Below are positions 44,421 through 53,270 of a stretch of 64,000 bases of DNA, in pieces. The notes beneath the pieces were generated by a model. That model made no database searches, was not told the origin of the DNA, and was given only the letters and a program-made list of their open reading frames with translations. The stretch comes from Bradyrhizobium niftali (GTDB lineage: Bacteria > Pseudomonadota > Alphaproteobacteria > Rhizobiales > Xanthobacteraceae): positions 248,001-312,000 of the forward strand of contig NZ_SPQT01000001.1 in the NCBI RefSeq assembly GCF_004571025.1. Direction: 5' to 3'. Numbering within the stretch: the first letter of the stretch is position 1; the number at the start of each line of letters is the position of its first letter. The translations under genes and the position numbers were made by a program.

Positions 44421-46055
44421 TCACGTGCCCGGCCGCGACACCTCGGTCTCCTTGCTGGTGATGAACTCCAGCAGCACCGGCACGCCTTCCTTCGTCTTCT
44501 GGATGCCGCGCCTGATCGCCGGGATGATGTCCTCCGGCTTCAACACCCGCTCGCCATAGCCGCCGAAGGCGCGCGCCATCGCGGCATAGTCGCCGGAAAT
44601 GTCGGTCGAGTGATATTTCTCGGTCGAGACCGGCATCACCTTCAACTCGATCGCCATCGAGAAATTGTTGAGCAGGATCGACATGATCGGGATGCGCTCG
44701 CGCACCGCGGTCTCGAAATCCATGCCGGTGAAACCGATCGCCGCATCGCCCCAGACATTGATGCAGAGCTTGTCGGGCTTTGCCAGCTTGGCGCCCATCG
44801 CGAGGCCAAGGCCGTAGCCGAGCTGCGTCGTCTTGCCCCAGCCGAGATAGGAGAGGGGTTCCACCGCCTTCCAGAACGGCGAGAGCTGGTCGCGCGGGCT
44901 GCCGGCATCATGGGTGATGATGGTGTTGTTGATGTCGACGGTGTGTTGGAGGTCCCACAGCACACGATAAGGGCTCAGCGGCGCGTCGTTGCTGGACAGC
45001 TTCGGCATCCACTTTGCCAGCCACTCCTTGTGTGAGGCGGCGATCTTCGCCGCGACGGCCGAGGCGTCGCGATCCTTCGTGACGGTTCTGCCGATCTCCT
45101 CCAGCAGCGCATCGAGCACGAGGCCGGCATCGCCGACGAGGCCGATCCTGGCCTCCACATCCTTGTTGAGGTGGTTGGGATCAAGCGTGGAGTGGATGAT
45201 GGTCTTGCCCTTCGGCATCGCGATGCCAAAACTGGTCTCGGTGAAGGAGCAGCCGACGCCGAAAATCACGTCGGCCTCGCCGAGGAACTTCGGCACCGCG
45301 CGCGGCACCGCAAGACCGCCGGAGCCGAGCGACAGCGGGTGTGTCTCCGGAAACGACGACTTGCCTCCCAGGCTGGTGGTGACGGGAACGGCGAGACGTT
45401 CCGCAAGCCGTTTCAGTTGCGGCCACGCCTGCGCATAGTGCACGCCCTGGCCGGCATAGATCACCGGCCGTTTGGCGTTGACGAGCAGGGCGGCTGCTTC
45501 CTTCACATGCACGGGATCGGCGCCGTACCGGGTGCGCAGCACCGGCGTGTAGTTCAGCGGTTCCGGCACCTCCTCGTTCCACATGTCGGAGGGGATTTCG
45601 ACGATGACGGGCCCGCCGCGGCCGTTCTTGAGTTTCGTGAAGGCACGGCGGAAGATGTTGGCGACTTCCGCGGCGAGGATGATCGGCTCCGAGGACTTCG
45701 CGAACGGCTTCATCGCCTCGCTGGAATTGAAGTTCGGCTCGATGTGCGCGAGCCGGCGCTGATAGCCCATCGGCAGCACCAGCACGGGCACGGATTCGCC
45801 GAAGCACTGCGCGACGCCGCCCATCGCGTTCTCCGCGCCCGGCCCATGCTGCATGCAGAACGCGCCGATCGTTCGTCCCGACGTCACGCGCGAGATCGCG
45901 TCCGCCATGTGGATGCCGACGCGTTCCTGCCGAACCATGACGGGGCGGATCTCGGCCGTGGCCGCATGCTCGATCAGATGGTTGACGGGATAGCCGCAGA
46001 GGATCTCGATGCCCTCGCGCCTCATGATTTCCGCAATGGCGGTGCCGAGCTTCAT
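44421..46055 (-). CDS. ThDP-dependent enzyme (acetolactate synthase-like)
   Basis: A 544-residue thiamine diphosphate enzyme with the three-domain order of acetohydroxyacid synthases and related decarboxylases. The catalytic glutamate is E44 in VRQERVGIHMADA. The ThDP motif near residue 430 starts GDAAIGFTGMDFETA and ends LLNN; the usual GDG is GDA here. AGGGAGAGAG precedes the ATG at 46053-46055, which fixes the start; an upstream extension of 50 residues is not coding. The reaction is unknown: it may be a decarboxylase or carboligase acting on a 2-oxo acid, as in other stand-alone family members. It is a single gene. Confidence 0.88.
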   Translation of the reverse strand: MKLGTAIAEIMRREGIEILCGYPVNHLIEHAATAEIRPVMVRQERVGIHMADAISRVTSGRTIGAFCMQHGPGAENAMGGVAQCFGESVPVLVLPMGYQRRLAHIEPNFNSSEAMKPFAKSSEPIILAAEVANIFRRAFTKLKNGRGGPVIVEIPSDMWNEEVPEPLNYTPVLRTRYGADPVHVKEAAALLVNAKRPVIYAGQGVHYAQAWPQLKRLAERLAVPVTTSLGGKSSFPETHPLSLGSGGLAVPRAVPKFLGEADVIFGVGCSFTETSFGIAMPKGKTIIHSTLDPNHLNKDVEARIGLVGDAGLVLDALLEEIGRTVTKDRDASAVAAKIAASHKEWLAKWMPKLSSNDAPLSPYRVLWDLQHTVDINNTIITHDAGSPRDQLSPFWKAVEPLSYLGWGKTTQLGYGLGLAMGAKLAKPDKLCINVWGDAAIGFTGMDFETAVRERIPIMSILLNNFSMAIELKVMPVSTEKYHSTDISGDYAAMARAFGGYGERVLKPEDIIPAIRRGIQKTKEGVPVLLEFITSKETEVSRPGT

Positions 46056-46233
46056 GACGTCTCTCTCCCTGGCGAGGCCGGTTGCTCCGGCCGATTGGGG
46101 AGAGAGGATCAGGAAATAACGGAGCGGTAAAGCGCGGGGGTGCGAAGGAGGCGGTAGGTCAGGTATGCAGCGCCGGCGTCCAGCCGCACGGACCTGCAAG
46201 GCCATTGCATCAGCGCTTCGGTGCCGTGGCCTC

Positions 46234-46629
46234 CTACTTGCAGTTTTTGCAGATCGTCAGCTTGCGCTTTAACGCTTCATCTTCTTGATCGATCAATTGC
46301 TGCGCCGTATCCGGATTGGGCTTGGAACCCTTTGCTGCGCGCGACGTCGTGGCTCGCTTCGTCTGCTCCGGAGTGTCATTGTCGTCGACGGCGCTAAAGC
46401 CGTCATAGTCAGCGGCTGGATTCGGCGAGTGTGGAGGCCCGCCAGTCGCTGGTGTCGACGGCACCCTGTCGGACGCTGCCGGGGAATTCCTGGCGCTCGC
46501 CCGTGGCGGCGATGCCTTGGGTGGAGCAAGCGAAACGGGCGGCGCGACCGAGGTCTGTCCTCTCGCGCTGTCGTGCGACCATGCGCCGACAAACATGAGG
46601 CCGAGAGCCAAGAGCGTCACGCTTCTCAT
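46234..46629 (-). CDS. Small exported hypothetical protein
   Basis: A 131-residue protein with a signal peptide (MRSVTLLALGLMFVGAW) and a low-complexity mature part rich in Pro, Ala and Ser. It ends in a short charged stretch with two cysteines in TICKNCK. It looks like a periplasmic or secreted protein without a known domain. The ATG at 46627-46629 is preferred because GAGAGG lies six bases upstream of it and directly abuts the ATG at 46635. It is oriented like the RTX gene upstream of it. Confidence 0.65.
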   Translation of the reverse strand: MRSVTLLALGLMFVGAWSHDSARGQTSVAPPVSLAPPKASPPRASARNSPAASDRVPSTPATGGPPHSPNPAADYDGFSAVDDNDTPEQTKRATTSRAAKGSKPNPDTAQQLIDQEDEALKRKLTICKNCK

Positions 46630-46729
46630 CCGCATCCTCTCGGCAGTTCTGGTTCAACGATCGATGGCATGGCCCGCCGAGCCACGACGGCGTGCAGAGT
46701 ATCAGGACTCAGATGGCCGTCAAAGCGCC

Positions 46730-46825
46730 GTAGCCCGGATGGTGAGCGGCAAAATCCGGGACGCCCGTATCGATTCGCGGGTACGCGATTGCCCTCCGCG
46801 CTGCGCCCGACAGGCAAATCACACG
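46730..46825. repeat. Decayed palindromic repeat
   Basis: The left half GTAGCCCGGATGG, with AAATCCGGGA after it, matches one arm of the second palindromic repeat family (see 7825-7901), but the right arm is not recognisable. It lies in the gap downstream of the RTX gene and is best read as a remnant. Confidence 0.4.
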
Positions 46826-46852
46826 ATCACCGGGCGACCGCGATCGTCGGCC

Positions 46853-49606
46853 TCAGATCAGCGTCCCCGAGTGGACGCTCGCATGGGCGAGCAACGACTG
46901 GATCACGATGTTGTCGCCGGGGCCTCCGTCCAGCACGTCGACGCCGCCGCCGCCGATCAGCACGTCATCGCCAAGCCCACCGAGCAGCGTATCGTTGCCC
47001 GCGCTGCCGATGAGCACGTCGTCGCCGGCGCCGCCGTCGAAAACGAGGTGCGGCCCGCCGGGACCGACGCCCGACGCCTCGATCACGTCGTCGCCGCCAA
47101 GTCCGTTGATGGTGATGGTGTCGTTGAAGTCGAAGTTCTCGATCACGACCTGGCTTGCGAGACCGTCAATCACCAGCGCGCCATTGCTGTTGAGCGAAAG
47201 CGAGATGACGTCGTCCCCGCCCGTGCCGTTGATCACGATCTTGTCGGCCGCGCCGTCGCCGCCTGCGGTGCCGGGGACGCCGCCCAGATCGATCTTCACT
47301 TCCGTCACGTCGGTGCCGCTCATGTCACCGACATTGATCGTGTCGGCGCCGCCGCGGGCATTGAACGCGATCGTTTCGACGCCGTGCGTGTCCATCGTGA
47401 TCGAGGCGACGTCCCGCGTCAGCTCGGCACGCCCTCCATTCGCGAAGATGTTGATGGTTTCGGCGATGTTGGCGCCGTTGAACAGCAGCGTGTCGGTACC
47501 GCCCTGGCCCTCGATCGTGTCGTTGTCGTCGCCCGGATTCCAGACGAAGGTGTCGTTGCCAGCACCCATCAGCGCGACGTCGTTTCCGTCGCCGCCATTG
47601 ATCAAGTCGTCGCCCTGACTGCCGCGGATGGTGTCGTTGCCGAGTCCGCCGTTGATCGTGAGTTGCAGCACGCCGGCCGCAAGCCCGCTCGCATCGATCA
47701 CGTCGTCGCCGCCGAGGCTGTTGAGCGTCAGCTGATCGGTCGCGTCCATGGAGACCAGGTTGGTGGTCGCATGGAGGCCGAAGACGGTCACGCCGCCGGC
47801 ATTGCCGGTGACGCCGAACGTGTCGGCGCCCTGGGTGGCATCGACCGTGACGGTGTCGACGGCGCCGTCGGGCGTTCCGGCCGAACCGCCGAGGTCGATG
47901 TTCACCCGCGTCACGTCGGTCCCGGTCAGATCCCCCACGGCGATGTGGTCAGCGCTGCCCAGCGCGTGGATATCGACGTGCTCGACCCCGTGCAGGTCCA
48001 TCGTGATGTTGCCGACGTCGCGCGTGAGCAGGGCGTGATCGCCGTTGGCCGTGATGGTGAGGTTCTCGGCGATGTTGGCACCGGAGAACCGCAACGTGTC
48101 GACGCCGGCGCCGCCTTCGACGGTGTCGCTGCCATCGCCCGGATTCCACTGGAACACGTCACGGCCGGCGCCGAGCTGCACGAGGTCGTCGCCGCGGCCG
48201 CCGACGACGGAATCATTGCCGTCGCCGCCGATCAGCGTATCGTTGCCGGCGCTGCCGACGATCGTATCGTTGCCGGCGCCGCCGTCGATCGTCAGGTGCA
48301 CGATTCCCGCGGCAAGCATGGCCGCCGAGATCGTGTCGTTGCCGCCGAGGCCGTCGATGACGAGCGCGTCGTTTGCGCCTTCCGCGTTGGTAATGGCAAG
48401 CGCGGCGGGCAGTCCTGTGACCGAAACTGACGTGCCCGAGCCGGCCACCTGGATCGTATCGGCTGCGCTCGTGCCGTTGAGCGTCACCGTATCGGTCGCG
48501 CCGTCCCCGGTCCCGGCCGATCCGAGATCGACATTGACCTGCTTGACATCGGTTCCCGCGAGATTGTTGACGACGATGTTGTCGCTGCCGCCGCGCGCGT
48601 TGATCGTGATGGTCTCGATGCCGTTCAGGTCCATCGTGATGTTGCCGACATCGCGGGTCAGCAGCGTGCGTCCGCCATTCGCAGCGGAAACAACGATGTT
48701 CTCGCCGATGTTCGAACCATTGAACAACAGGGTGTCGGCTCCGGCCTGTCCTTCGACCTTGTCGCTGCCGTCGCCCGGGTCCCACTGGAAGGTATCGTTG
48801 CCGGCGCCGAGCAAGGCGGTGTCGTTGCCCTGGTTGCCGTCGATGAAATCGTTGCCGTCGCCGCCCAGCAGGCGGTCCGCACCGTTGCCGCCGAGGATCG
48901 TGTCATTGCCGGCCCCGCCGTCGATCGTCAGATTGATGAGCGCGGCGAGATTGCCGGTGGCGGTTATGACATCGTCGCCGTCTTTGGCATGGACCACGAG
49001 GTTTTCTGTGGTGCCGATGTCCAGCGAGAACGGCGCGGGGTCGACGCGGTCGAAGCGCACGCGCGTGCCGTTGGCCGTGATGGCGAAGGTCTCGCTGCCG
49101 TTGCCGCCGTTCACCTCGGCGGTGTCGATGCCTTCGCCGCCTTCCATCAGGTCGCTGTCGTCGCCGGGGTTCCAGATCATGCGGTCGTTGCCGGCCTCAC
49201 CGAACATCTGGTCGTTGCCGTCGCCGCCGATCAGCACGTCATTGCCGGCGCCCCCGAACAGCAGATCGTTGCCGCCTTTGCCGAGCAGCGTGTCGTTGCC
49301 GGACTGCCCGAACAGCATGTCGCCGCCGGACCCGCCGGTCAGCGTATCGTTGCCGGCGCCGCCGAACAGATTCGCCGCAGGCATCGCGCCGTTGCTCTCG
49401 TCGATGGTGATGGAGTCGTTGCCGTCCTGGCCGAAAGCCTGGATCAACTTGGTGTTGGCGACCGTCGCGGGGCCGCCTTTGATCGCGACCGCGCCTCCGT
49501 TGACGACGATCGTTCCGGCCGCATTGCGGCCCAATGCGATCGTGTTGTTCTGGCCGTTGCCAAAGGTAGTGAGAATTCCGGCGGAAAAGTTTGCTGTGAC
49601 AGCCAT
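46853..49606 (-). CDS. RTX calcium-binding protein with tandem modules
   Basis: A 917-residue protein built of hemolysin-type calcium-binding nonapeptides (GGAGNDTL, GGDGNDQM, GGLGDDVL and similar), which form a parallel beta roll on binding Ca2+. Between blocks are longer units that each contain a WNPGDGSDTVEG-like start, LLFNGANI, LTRDVGNITMDL and a GGADTINV-like end; about four units can be counted. There is no N-terminal signal peptide, and the C-terminus (after VIGGGGVDVLDGGPGD) fits a type I secretion signal. It is probably secreted or surface-bound. No ABC/HlyD exporter is adjacent. Confidence 0.92.
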   Translation of the reverse strand: MAVTANFSAGILTTFGNGQNNTIALGRNAAGTIVVNGGAVAIKGGPATVANTKLIQAFGQDGNDSITIDESNGAMPAANLFGGAGNDTLTGGSGGDMLFGQSGNDTLLGKGGNDLLFGGAGNDVLIGGDGNDQMFGEAGNDRMIWNPGDDSDLMEGGEGIDTAEVNGGNGSETFAITANGTRVRFDRVDPAPFSLDIGTTENLVVHAKDGDDVITATGNLAALINLTIDGGAGNDTILGGNGADRLLGGDGNDFIDGNQGNDTALLGAGNDTFQWDPGDGSDKVEGQAGADTLLFNGSNIGENIVVSAANGGRTLLTRDVGNITMDLNGIETITINARGGSDNIVVNNLAGTDVKQVNVDLGSAGTGDGATDTVTLNGTSAADTIQVAGSGTSVSVTGLPAALAITNAEGANDALVIDGLGGNDTISAAMLAAGIVHLTIDGGAGNDTIVGSAGNDTLIGGDGNDSVVGGRGDDLVQLGAGRDVFQWNPGDGSDTVEGGAGVDTLRFSGANIAENLTITANGDHALLTRDVGNITMDLHGVEHVDIHALGSADHIAVGDLTGTDVTRVNIDLGGSAGTPDGAVDTVTVDATQGADTFGVTGNAGGVTVFGLHATTNLVSMDATDQLTLNSLGGDDVIDASGLAAGVLQLTINGGLGNDTIRGSQGDDLINGGDGNDVALMGAGNDTFVWNPGDDNDTIEGQGGTDTLLFNGANIAETINIFANGGRAELTRDVASITMDTHGVETIAFNARGGADTINVGDMSGTDVTEVKIDLGGVPGTAGGDGAADKIVINGTGGDDVISLSLNSNGALVIDGLASQVVIENFDFNDTITINGLGGDDVIEASGVGPGGPHLVFDGGAGDDVLIGSAGNDTLLGGLGDDVLIGGGGVDVLDGGPGDNIVIQSLLAHASVHSGTLI

Positions 49607-49948
49607 GTGCGCTTCTCGCTCGCGTCATCGTCGGAACGGACCGTATGGCAGGATCATGACGCGTTTCGTGATGCCACCGGGGTGAACGGCAAACGACGAC
49701 GGCTGTACGCCGAGATGCAAGTTCCAGCTTGGTGGAATCCTTCGGGAGGGCTTTTGTTTGTCTTGAGAACAGCTTGATTTTCCGAAGAGTGCAGCATTTC
49801 CGGCTGATGGATCTTCGCGGCGCGAAGGATGCGTCCGCCCAGCGTCAAGAACATGGTTCACAAACGGTAACCAGCCCGCCCTGCGCTCGGCCAGGCGCGG
49901 TGACCATCGAAGAAGAATTTAACGCTTGGGCCTTAACTTGCGCTCGCC
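49607..49948. other. Intergenic region upstream of the RTX gene and a membrane gene
   Basis: This 342-bp gap lies between divergent genes: the RTX gene starts at 49606 on minus and a membrane protein at 49949 on plus. It holds the promoters of both. A near-perfect inverted repeat ATCTTCGC / GCGAAGGAT lies at 49810-49830, and TTAA sequences occur at 49918-49938 close to the plus gene. No coding frame or RNA was recognised. Confidence 0.45.
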
Positions 49949-51394
49949 ATGAGTGAGCAGGTCGTGCACAGCGAGGTTCAACCGTTTTCGGCGCGTGCGG
50001 CGCTGCCCTGGCTGGTGAGCCTTGGCGTCTATGCCGTGGTGCTGATCCTTGGACAGCGGCTGCTCAACGATCCCGACAGCTATTCTCATATCGAGGTCGG
50101 CCGCTGGATCATGGCGCATGGCGCCCTGCCGGCGAGCGACCCTTTTTCCTTTTCGATGCACGGCGCGCCCTGGATCACTTTCGAATGGCTTTCGGAGATC
50201 GTCTACGCCGGAGTCTACGCGCTTGCCGGCTGGCCGGGCGTCCTCGTCGTCGCCGCGGCAGCGATTGCGCTCGCCTTCGGCCTGTTGACGTTCTTCCTGC
50301 TGCGCGAGCTTTCGCCAGCCCTGACGCTGCTCATGGTGATCGCGGCCGTCATCTTGTCGGCGCCGCATATGCTGGCACGGCCACACGTCCTCGTGCTGCC
50401 GGTGATGGTGACTTGGGCGGCCGCCCTGGTGCGCTGCATGGATCGTGGGGGGCCTCCGCCCTACTGGGCCCTGCCGCTGCTGGTCCTGTGGGCCAATCTG
50501 CACGGCAGCGTGGTGCTGGCGCTTGGGTTGATCGGCCCGGCGGTGCTCGAGGCGCTGCTGCGTGAGGGGCGAAGCGGATGGTCGCACGTGCTGTTGCGAT
50601 GGTTGCCATTCACGGCGCTTGCACTCGCAGCGTCCTGCCTGACGCCCTACGGGCCGGAACCGCTGCTGATGCCGCTGACGACACTCGGCCTCGGCCCCGC
50701 GCTCGCCTGGATCTCGGAATGGCGGCCGCAGGATTTCAGCCGCATCGGTGGCTTCGAGTTACTGCTGCTGGCCGGCATCTTTGCGCTGTCGCGCGGTGTG
50801 ACGCTGCCGCTCGTGCGGGCCCTGGTGGTGATCGGCCTGCTCCATTTCGCACTGGCGCAAATACGCAATGCGGATCTGCTGGCCATGCTGGCGCCGCTTT
50901 ACCTGGCGGCTCCGCTGGGTCGGATGTTCGGCGGACCGACCGGGGACGATGCGGCCGGCTCGTCGCGCGGCCTGACTCTGGCCGCGTTCGCCGGGTTGAT
51001 CGCGGTGAGCGGGGCGGCCCTGGCGCGTGACATCCGGCCGGCTCCGATCATCACCCCTCAGGCTGCCATTGCTCAAGCCGACCTCGCCAAGGCGGGGCCC
51101 GTACTCAACGATTATTCCTTCGGCGGCTATTTGATCTTCGCCGGCATTCCGACCTTTATCGATGGTCGCGGCGAACTGTACGGGGGACCGTTCATCGACC
51201 GCTACAACCGCGCCGTAGCGCTGGTCGACCTCGGAGATTTTCTCAAATTGCTCGATGAGTACAAGATCGGCGCGACGCTGCTCGCACCGCGGACACCGGC
51301 GGTCGCGATGCTCGACCGGCTGCCCCAGTGGCAGCGCGTCTACAGCGACGATGTGGCGGTCGTGCACAAGCGGCGAGATGCGCCGCAGAGGTAA
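49949..51394 (+). CDS. Polytopic membrane protein, GT-C-like
   Basis: A 481-residue integral membrane protein with about ten helices. The first loop carries acidic residues (LLNDPDSYSHIEVGRWIMAHG, including a D-x-D at about residues 42-44) and the pattern resembles GT-C glycosyltransferases with polyprenyl-phosphate donors. A C-terminal periplasmic part includes YSFGGYLIFAGIPTFIDGRGELYG. The family is not certain. It is placed next to a methyltransferase, a GT2 enzyme and another large membrane protein, which supports an envelope sugar pathway. Confidence 0.75.
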   Translation: MSEQVVHSEVQPFSARAALPWLVSLGVYAVVLILGQRLLNDPDSYSHIEVGRWIMAHGALPASDPFSFSMHGAPWITFEWLSEIVYAGVYALAGWPGVLVVAAAAIALAFGLLTFFLLRELSPALTLLMVIAAVILSAPHMLARPHVLVLPVMVTWAAALVRCMDRGGPPPYWALPLLVLWANLHGSVVLALGLIGPAVLEALLREGRSGWSHVLLRWLPFTALALAASCLTPYGPEPLLMPLTTLGLGPALAWISEWRPQDFSRIGGFELLLLAGIFALSRGVTLPLVRALVVIGLLHFALAQIRNADLLAMLAPLYLAAPLGRMFGGPTGDDAAGSSRGLTLAAFAGLIAVSGAALARDIRPAPIITPQAAIAQADLAKAGPVLNDYSFGGYLIFAGIPTFIDGRGELYGGPFIDRYNRAVALVDLGDFLKLLDEYKIGATLLAPRTPAVAMLDRLPQWQRVYSDDVAVVHKRRDAPQR

Positions 51395-51395
51395 G

Positions 51396-52079
51396 TCAGG
51401 CGGTCCCGAAGGCCGCGTATTGGCCCCCGAGCGACACGCCGCGCAAGGCACCTTCCAGACGCCGCGCCGGTTTGGTGTCCCAGGGGAGCAACAGGAAATG
51501 GCGCGAGCCGACCTCGCGTAATCCATCCGCAGCCATCAACTTCCGGGTCGTGCCGGCGCTGAGCAGGACGGCGTCCCGGTCGAACTCACAGCGCGCCACG
51601 GCGAGGCGCGTCAGCGGGTTGTACGGATTGTGCTCGATCACGCAGACGAGCCCGCCGGGGCGCGTCACGCGCCGCATCTCGGCGATGAACTGCGCCCATT
51701 CGGCCGGCACGATATGGTGCATCACGCAGACGGCCGTGACCAGATCGAAGCTGGCGTCGTCGAAAGGAAAGGTGCGGCCGTCGAACTCACGATAGTCGAC
51801 CCCGCGGTTGTCGGCGCGAGCCTGCACCAGGCTGGCCGAAGACACATCGATACCGCTCAAGCGGCCGACCATGCCGTGCAGCAGGGGATGAAGGCTGCCG
51901 ACGCCGCAGCCGACGTCCAGCATTTCGGGCCGCTCTGCGTCCAGCCGCTGCGCGATCAGATCGCGCAGGAGATCGGCCTTGGCGCGCATGAAGAAATGAT
52001 GCGGCAAGCCCGAAAAGTCGATCGATGACTGGACCACGTCACGGTAGTTGTCGTGATAACCGTCGAAGAGTTCGGTCAT
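51396..52079 (-). CDS. Class I SAM-dependent methyltransferase
   Basis: A 227-residue methyltransferase with motif I MLDVGCGVGSLHP at about residues 53-65, the acidic loop LSGIDVSSASL, and the post-motif TAVCVMHHIVPAEW. It is the Methyltransf_11 type acting on small molecules or sugars. The ATG at 52077-52079 is in frame with a longer open frame that runs back through the GT2 gene and is only a shadow. It ends one base from the stop of the convergent membrane gene. It follows the GT2 gene by 8 bp and is co-transcribed with it, suggesting methylation of a glycan or lipid carrier. Confidence 0.88.
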   Translation of the reverse strand: MTELFDGYHDNYRDVVQSSIDFSGLPHHFFMRAKADLLRDLIAQRLDAERPEMLDVGCGVGSLHPLLHGMVGRLSGIDVSSASLVQARADNRGVDYREFDGRTFPFDDASFDLVTAVCVMHHIVPAEWAQFIAEMRRVTRPGGLVCVIEHNPYNPLTRLAVARCEFDRDAVLLSAGTTRKLMAADGLREVGSRHFLLLPWDTKPARRLEGALRGVSLGGQYAAFGTA

Positions 52080-52087
52080 GCGCCGGG

Positions 52088-53086
52088 TCACTCGTTGACA
52101 GCGTGGATCGCGGGTGCCGCGGCCGCGGCCTCGCTGCGATCGAAGCCGGCGCGCGTCTGCACCACGTAGAGCGGACGGCGTTTCACCTCGGCATGGATGC
52201 GGCCGACATAAAGCCCCACGATGCCGGTCATCAGCATGTTGATCCCGCACAGCAGGGACACGACGACGATCGTCGAGGACCAGCCGGTCACGAGATGGCT
52301 GTCCTTGCTGAGCCACAACAGGATCACCCAGCCGCCGTAGAGGAGTGCGAGTCCCGAGACCGTCAATCCGCACCAGACTGCCAGCCGCAAGGGCAGATCC
52401 GAAAAACCGAGCGCAGCGTTCATCGCGAGCCGCACCATCTTGAACAGCGGGTATTTGGTTTCGCCCGCTGCGCGCTCGAGGCGGTGGAAGGTGACCTCGG
52501 TCTGCCGGAAGCCGAGCCAGGCGATCATGCCGCGGACGTAGCGGTCCTGCTCCGGCATCTGCCGCAGGGCGTCGAGCACCTTGCGGTCGATCAGACGGAA
52601 ATCGCCGACATCGGCGGGGATGCCGACAGAGGACATCCTGCCGAGAAGCCGGTAGAAGAGATGCGCGGTCGCGCGCTTGAATCGGCTTTCGCCGTCGCGC
52701 GACAGGCGGCGGGCGTGGACGATGTCGTTGCCTTCCTGCCATTTTGCGATCAATTGCTCGATCACTTCGGGAGGATCCTGCAAATCGGCATCCATGACGA
52801 TGATCGCTTCACCTTGCGCGGCGTCCATGCCGGCGGTGATGGCGACCTGATGGCCGAAATTGCGCGACAAGCCGATGTAGCGAAAGCGCGGGTCGCGCGT
52901 GGCGAGCGCCCGCAGCACGATCGAGCTGGAATCGCTGCTGCCGTCGTCGACGAAGATCGCTTCCGCGGGCCCGTCGAGCCGGGACAAGACCAGGTCGAGC
53001 CGGCGCAGCAGGATCGGCAGCACCGCTTCCTCGTTGAACACGGGGATGACGAGGCTGTAGCGGATCGACTTGAAACTGGCCGCCAT
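52088..53086 (-). CDS. GT2 family glycosyltransferase (DPM1/GtrB-like)
   Basis: A 332-residue inner-membrane glycosyltransferase. The GT-A domain begins YSLVIPVFNEEAVLPILL, has FVDDGSSD and the metal-binding MDADLQDPPEV (D99-D101), and is followed by two C-terminal membrane helices (CGLTVSGLALLYGGWVILL and a later STIVVVSLLCGINMLMTG). This is the pattern of dolichol/undecaprenyl-phosphate mannose or glucose synthases. It probably charges the lipid carrier used by the neighbouring GT-C-like membrane proteins. The start at 53086 follows the family N-terminus; the frame is open 23 codons further. Confidence 0.92.
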   Translation of the reverse strand: MAASFKSIRYSLVIPVFNEEAVLPILLRRLDLVLSRLDGPAEAIFVDDGSSDSSSIVLRALATRDPRFRYIGLSRNFGHQVAITAGMDAAQGEAIIVMDADLQDPPEVIEQLIAKWQEGNDIVHARRLSRDGESRFKRATAHLFYRLLGRMSSVGIPADVGDFRLIDRKVLDALRQMPEQDRYVRGMIAWLGFRQTEVTFHRLERAAGETKYPLFKMVRLAMNAALGFSDLPLRLAVWCGLTVSGLALLYGGWVILLWLSKDSHLVTGWSSTIVVVSLLCGINMLMTGIVGLYVGRIHAEVKRRPLYVVQTRAGFDRSEAAAAAPAIHAVNE

Positions 53087-53270
53087 GCGAGGTGTCCAAC
53101 TCGGTTGCAGGGGCGCAAGTCTAAATCGTCGGTGGTTAAGGTCGCCTTGCCGCAACAGTTAAGGATCTAGGGCTCCCGGGCGATGCAGTCGGCCCGGGGG
53201 GCGGCCGGGGCCGGGAGGGAGCAGGGATGGTGATGCCCGATTAACCACGCTGTGCAGCTGTGGCTTCGGT

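Noticed and set aside
41744..44461. A 905-codon open frame on the plus strand
   Set aside because: It is antisense to the triple-GAF kinase, whose motifs are clear. The apparent repeats in this frame mirror the GAF linkers.
46517..49777. Several long open frames with regular repeats on the plus strand
   Set aside because: They are reverse images of the RTX repeats. The periodic DNA could also be mistaken for a CRISPR-like array, but units are coding nonapeptides without unique spacers.
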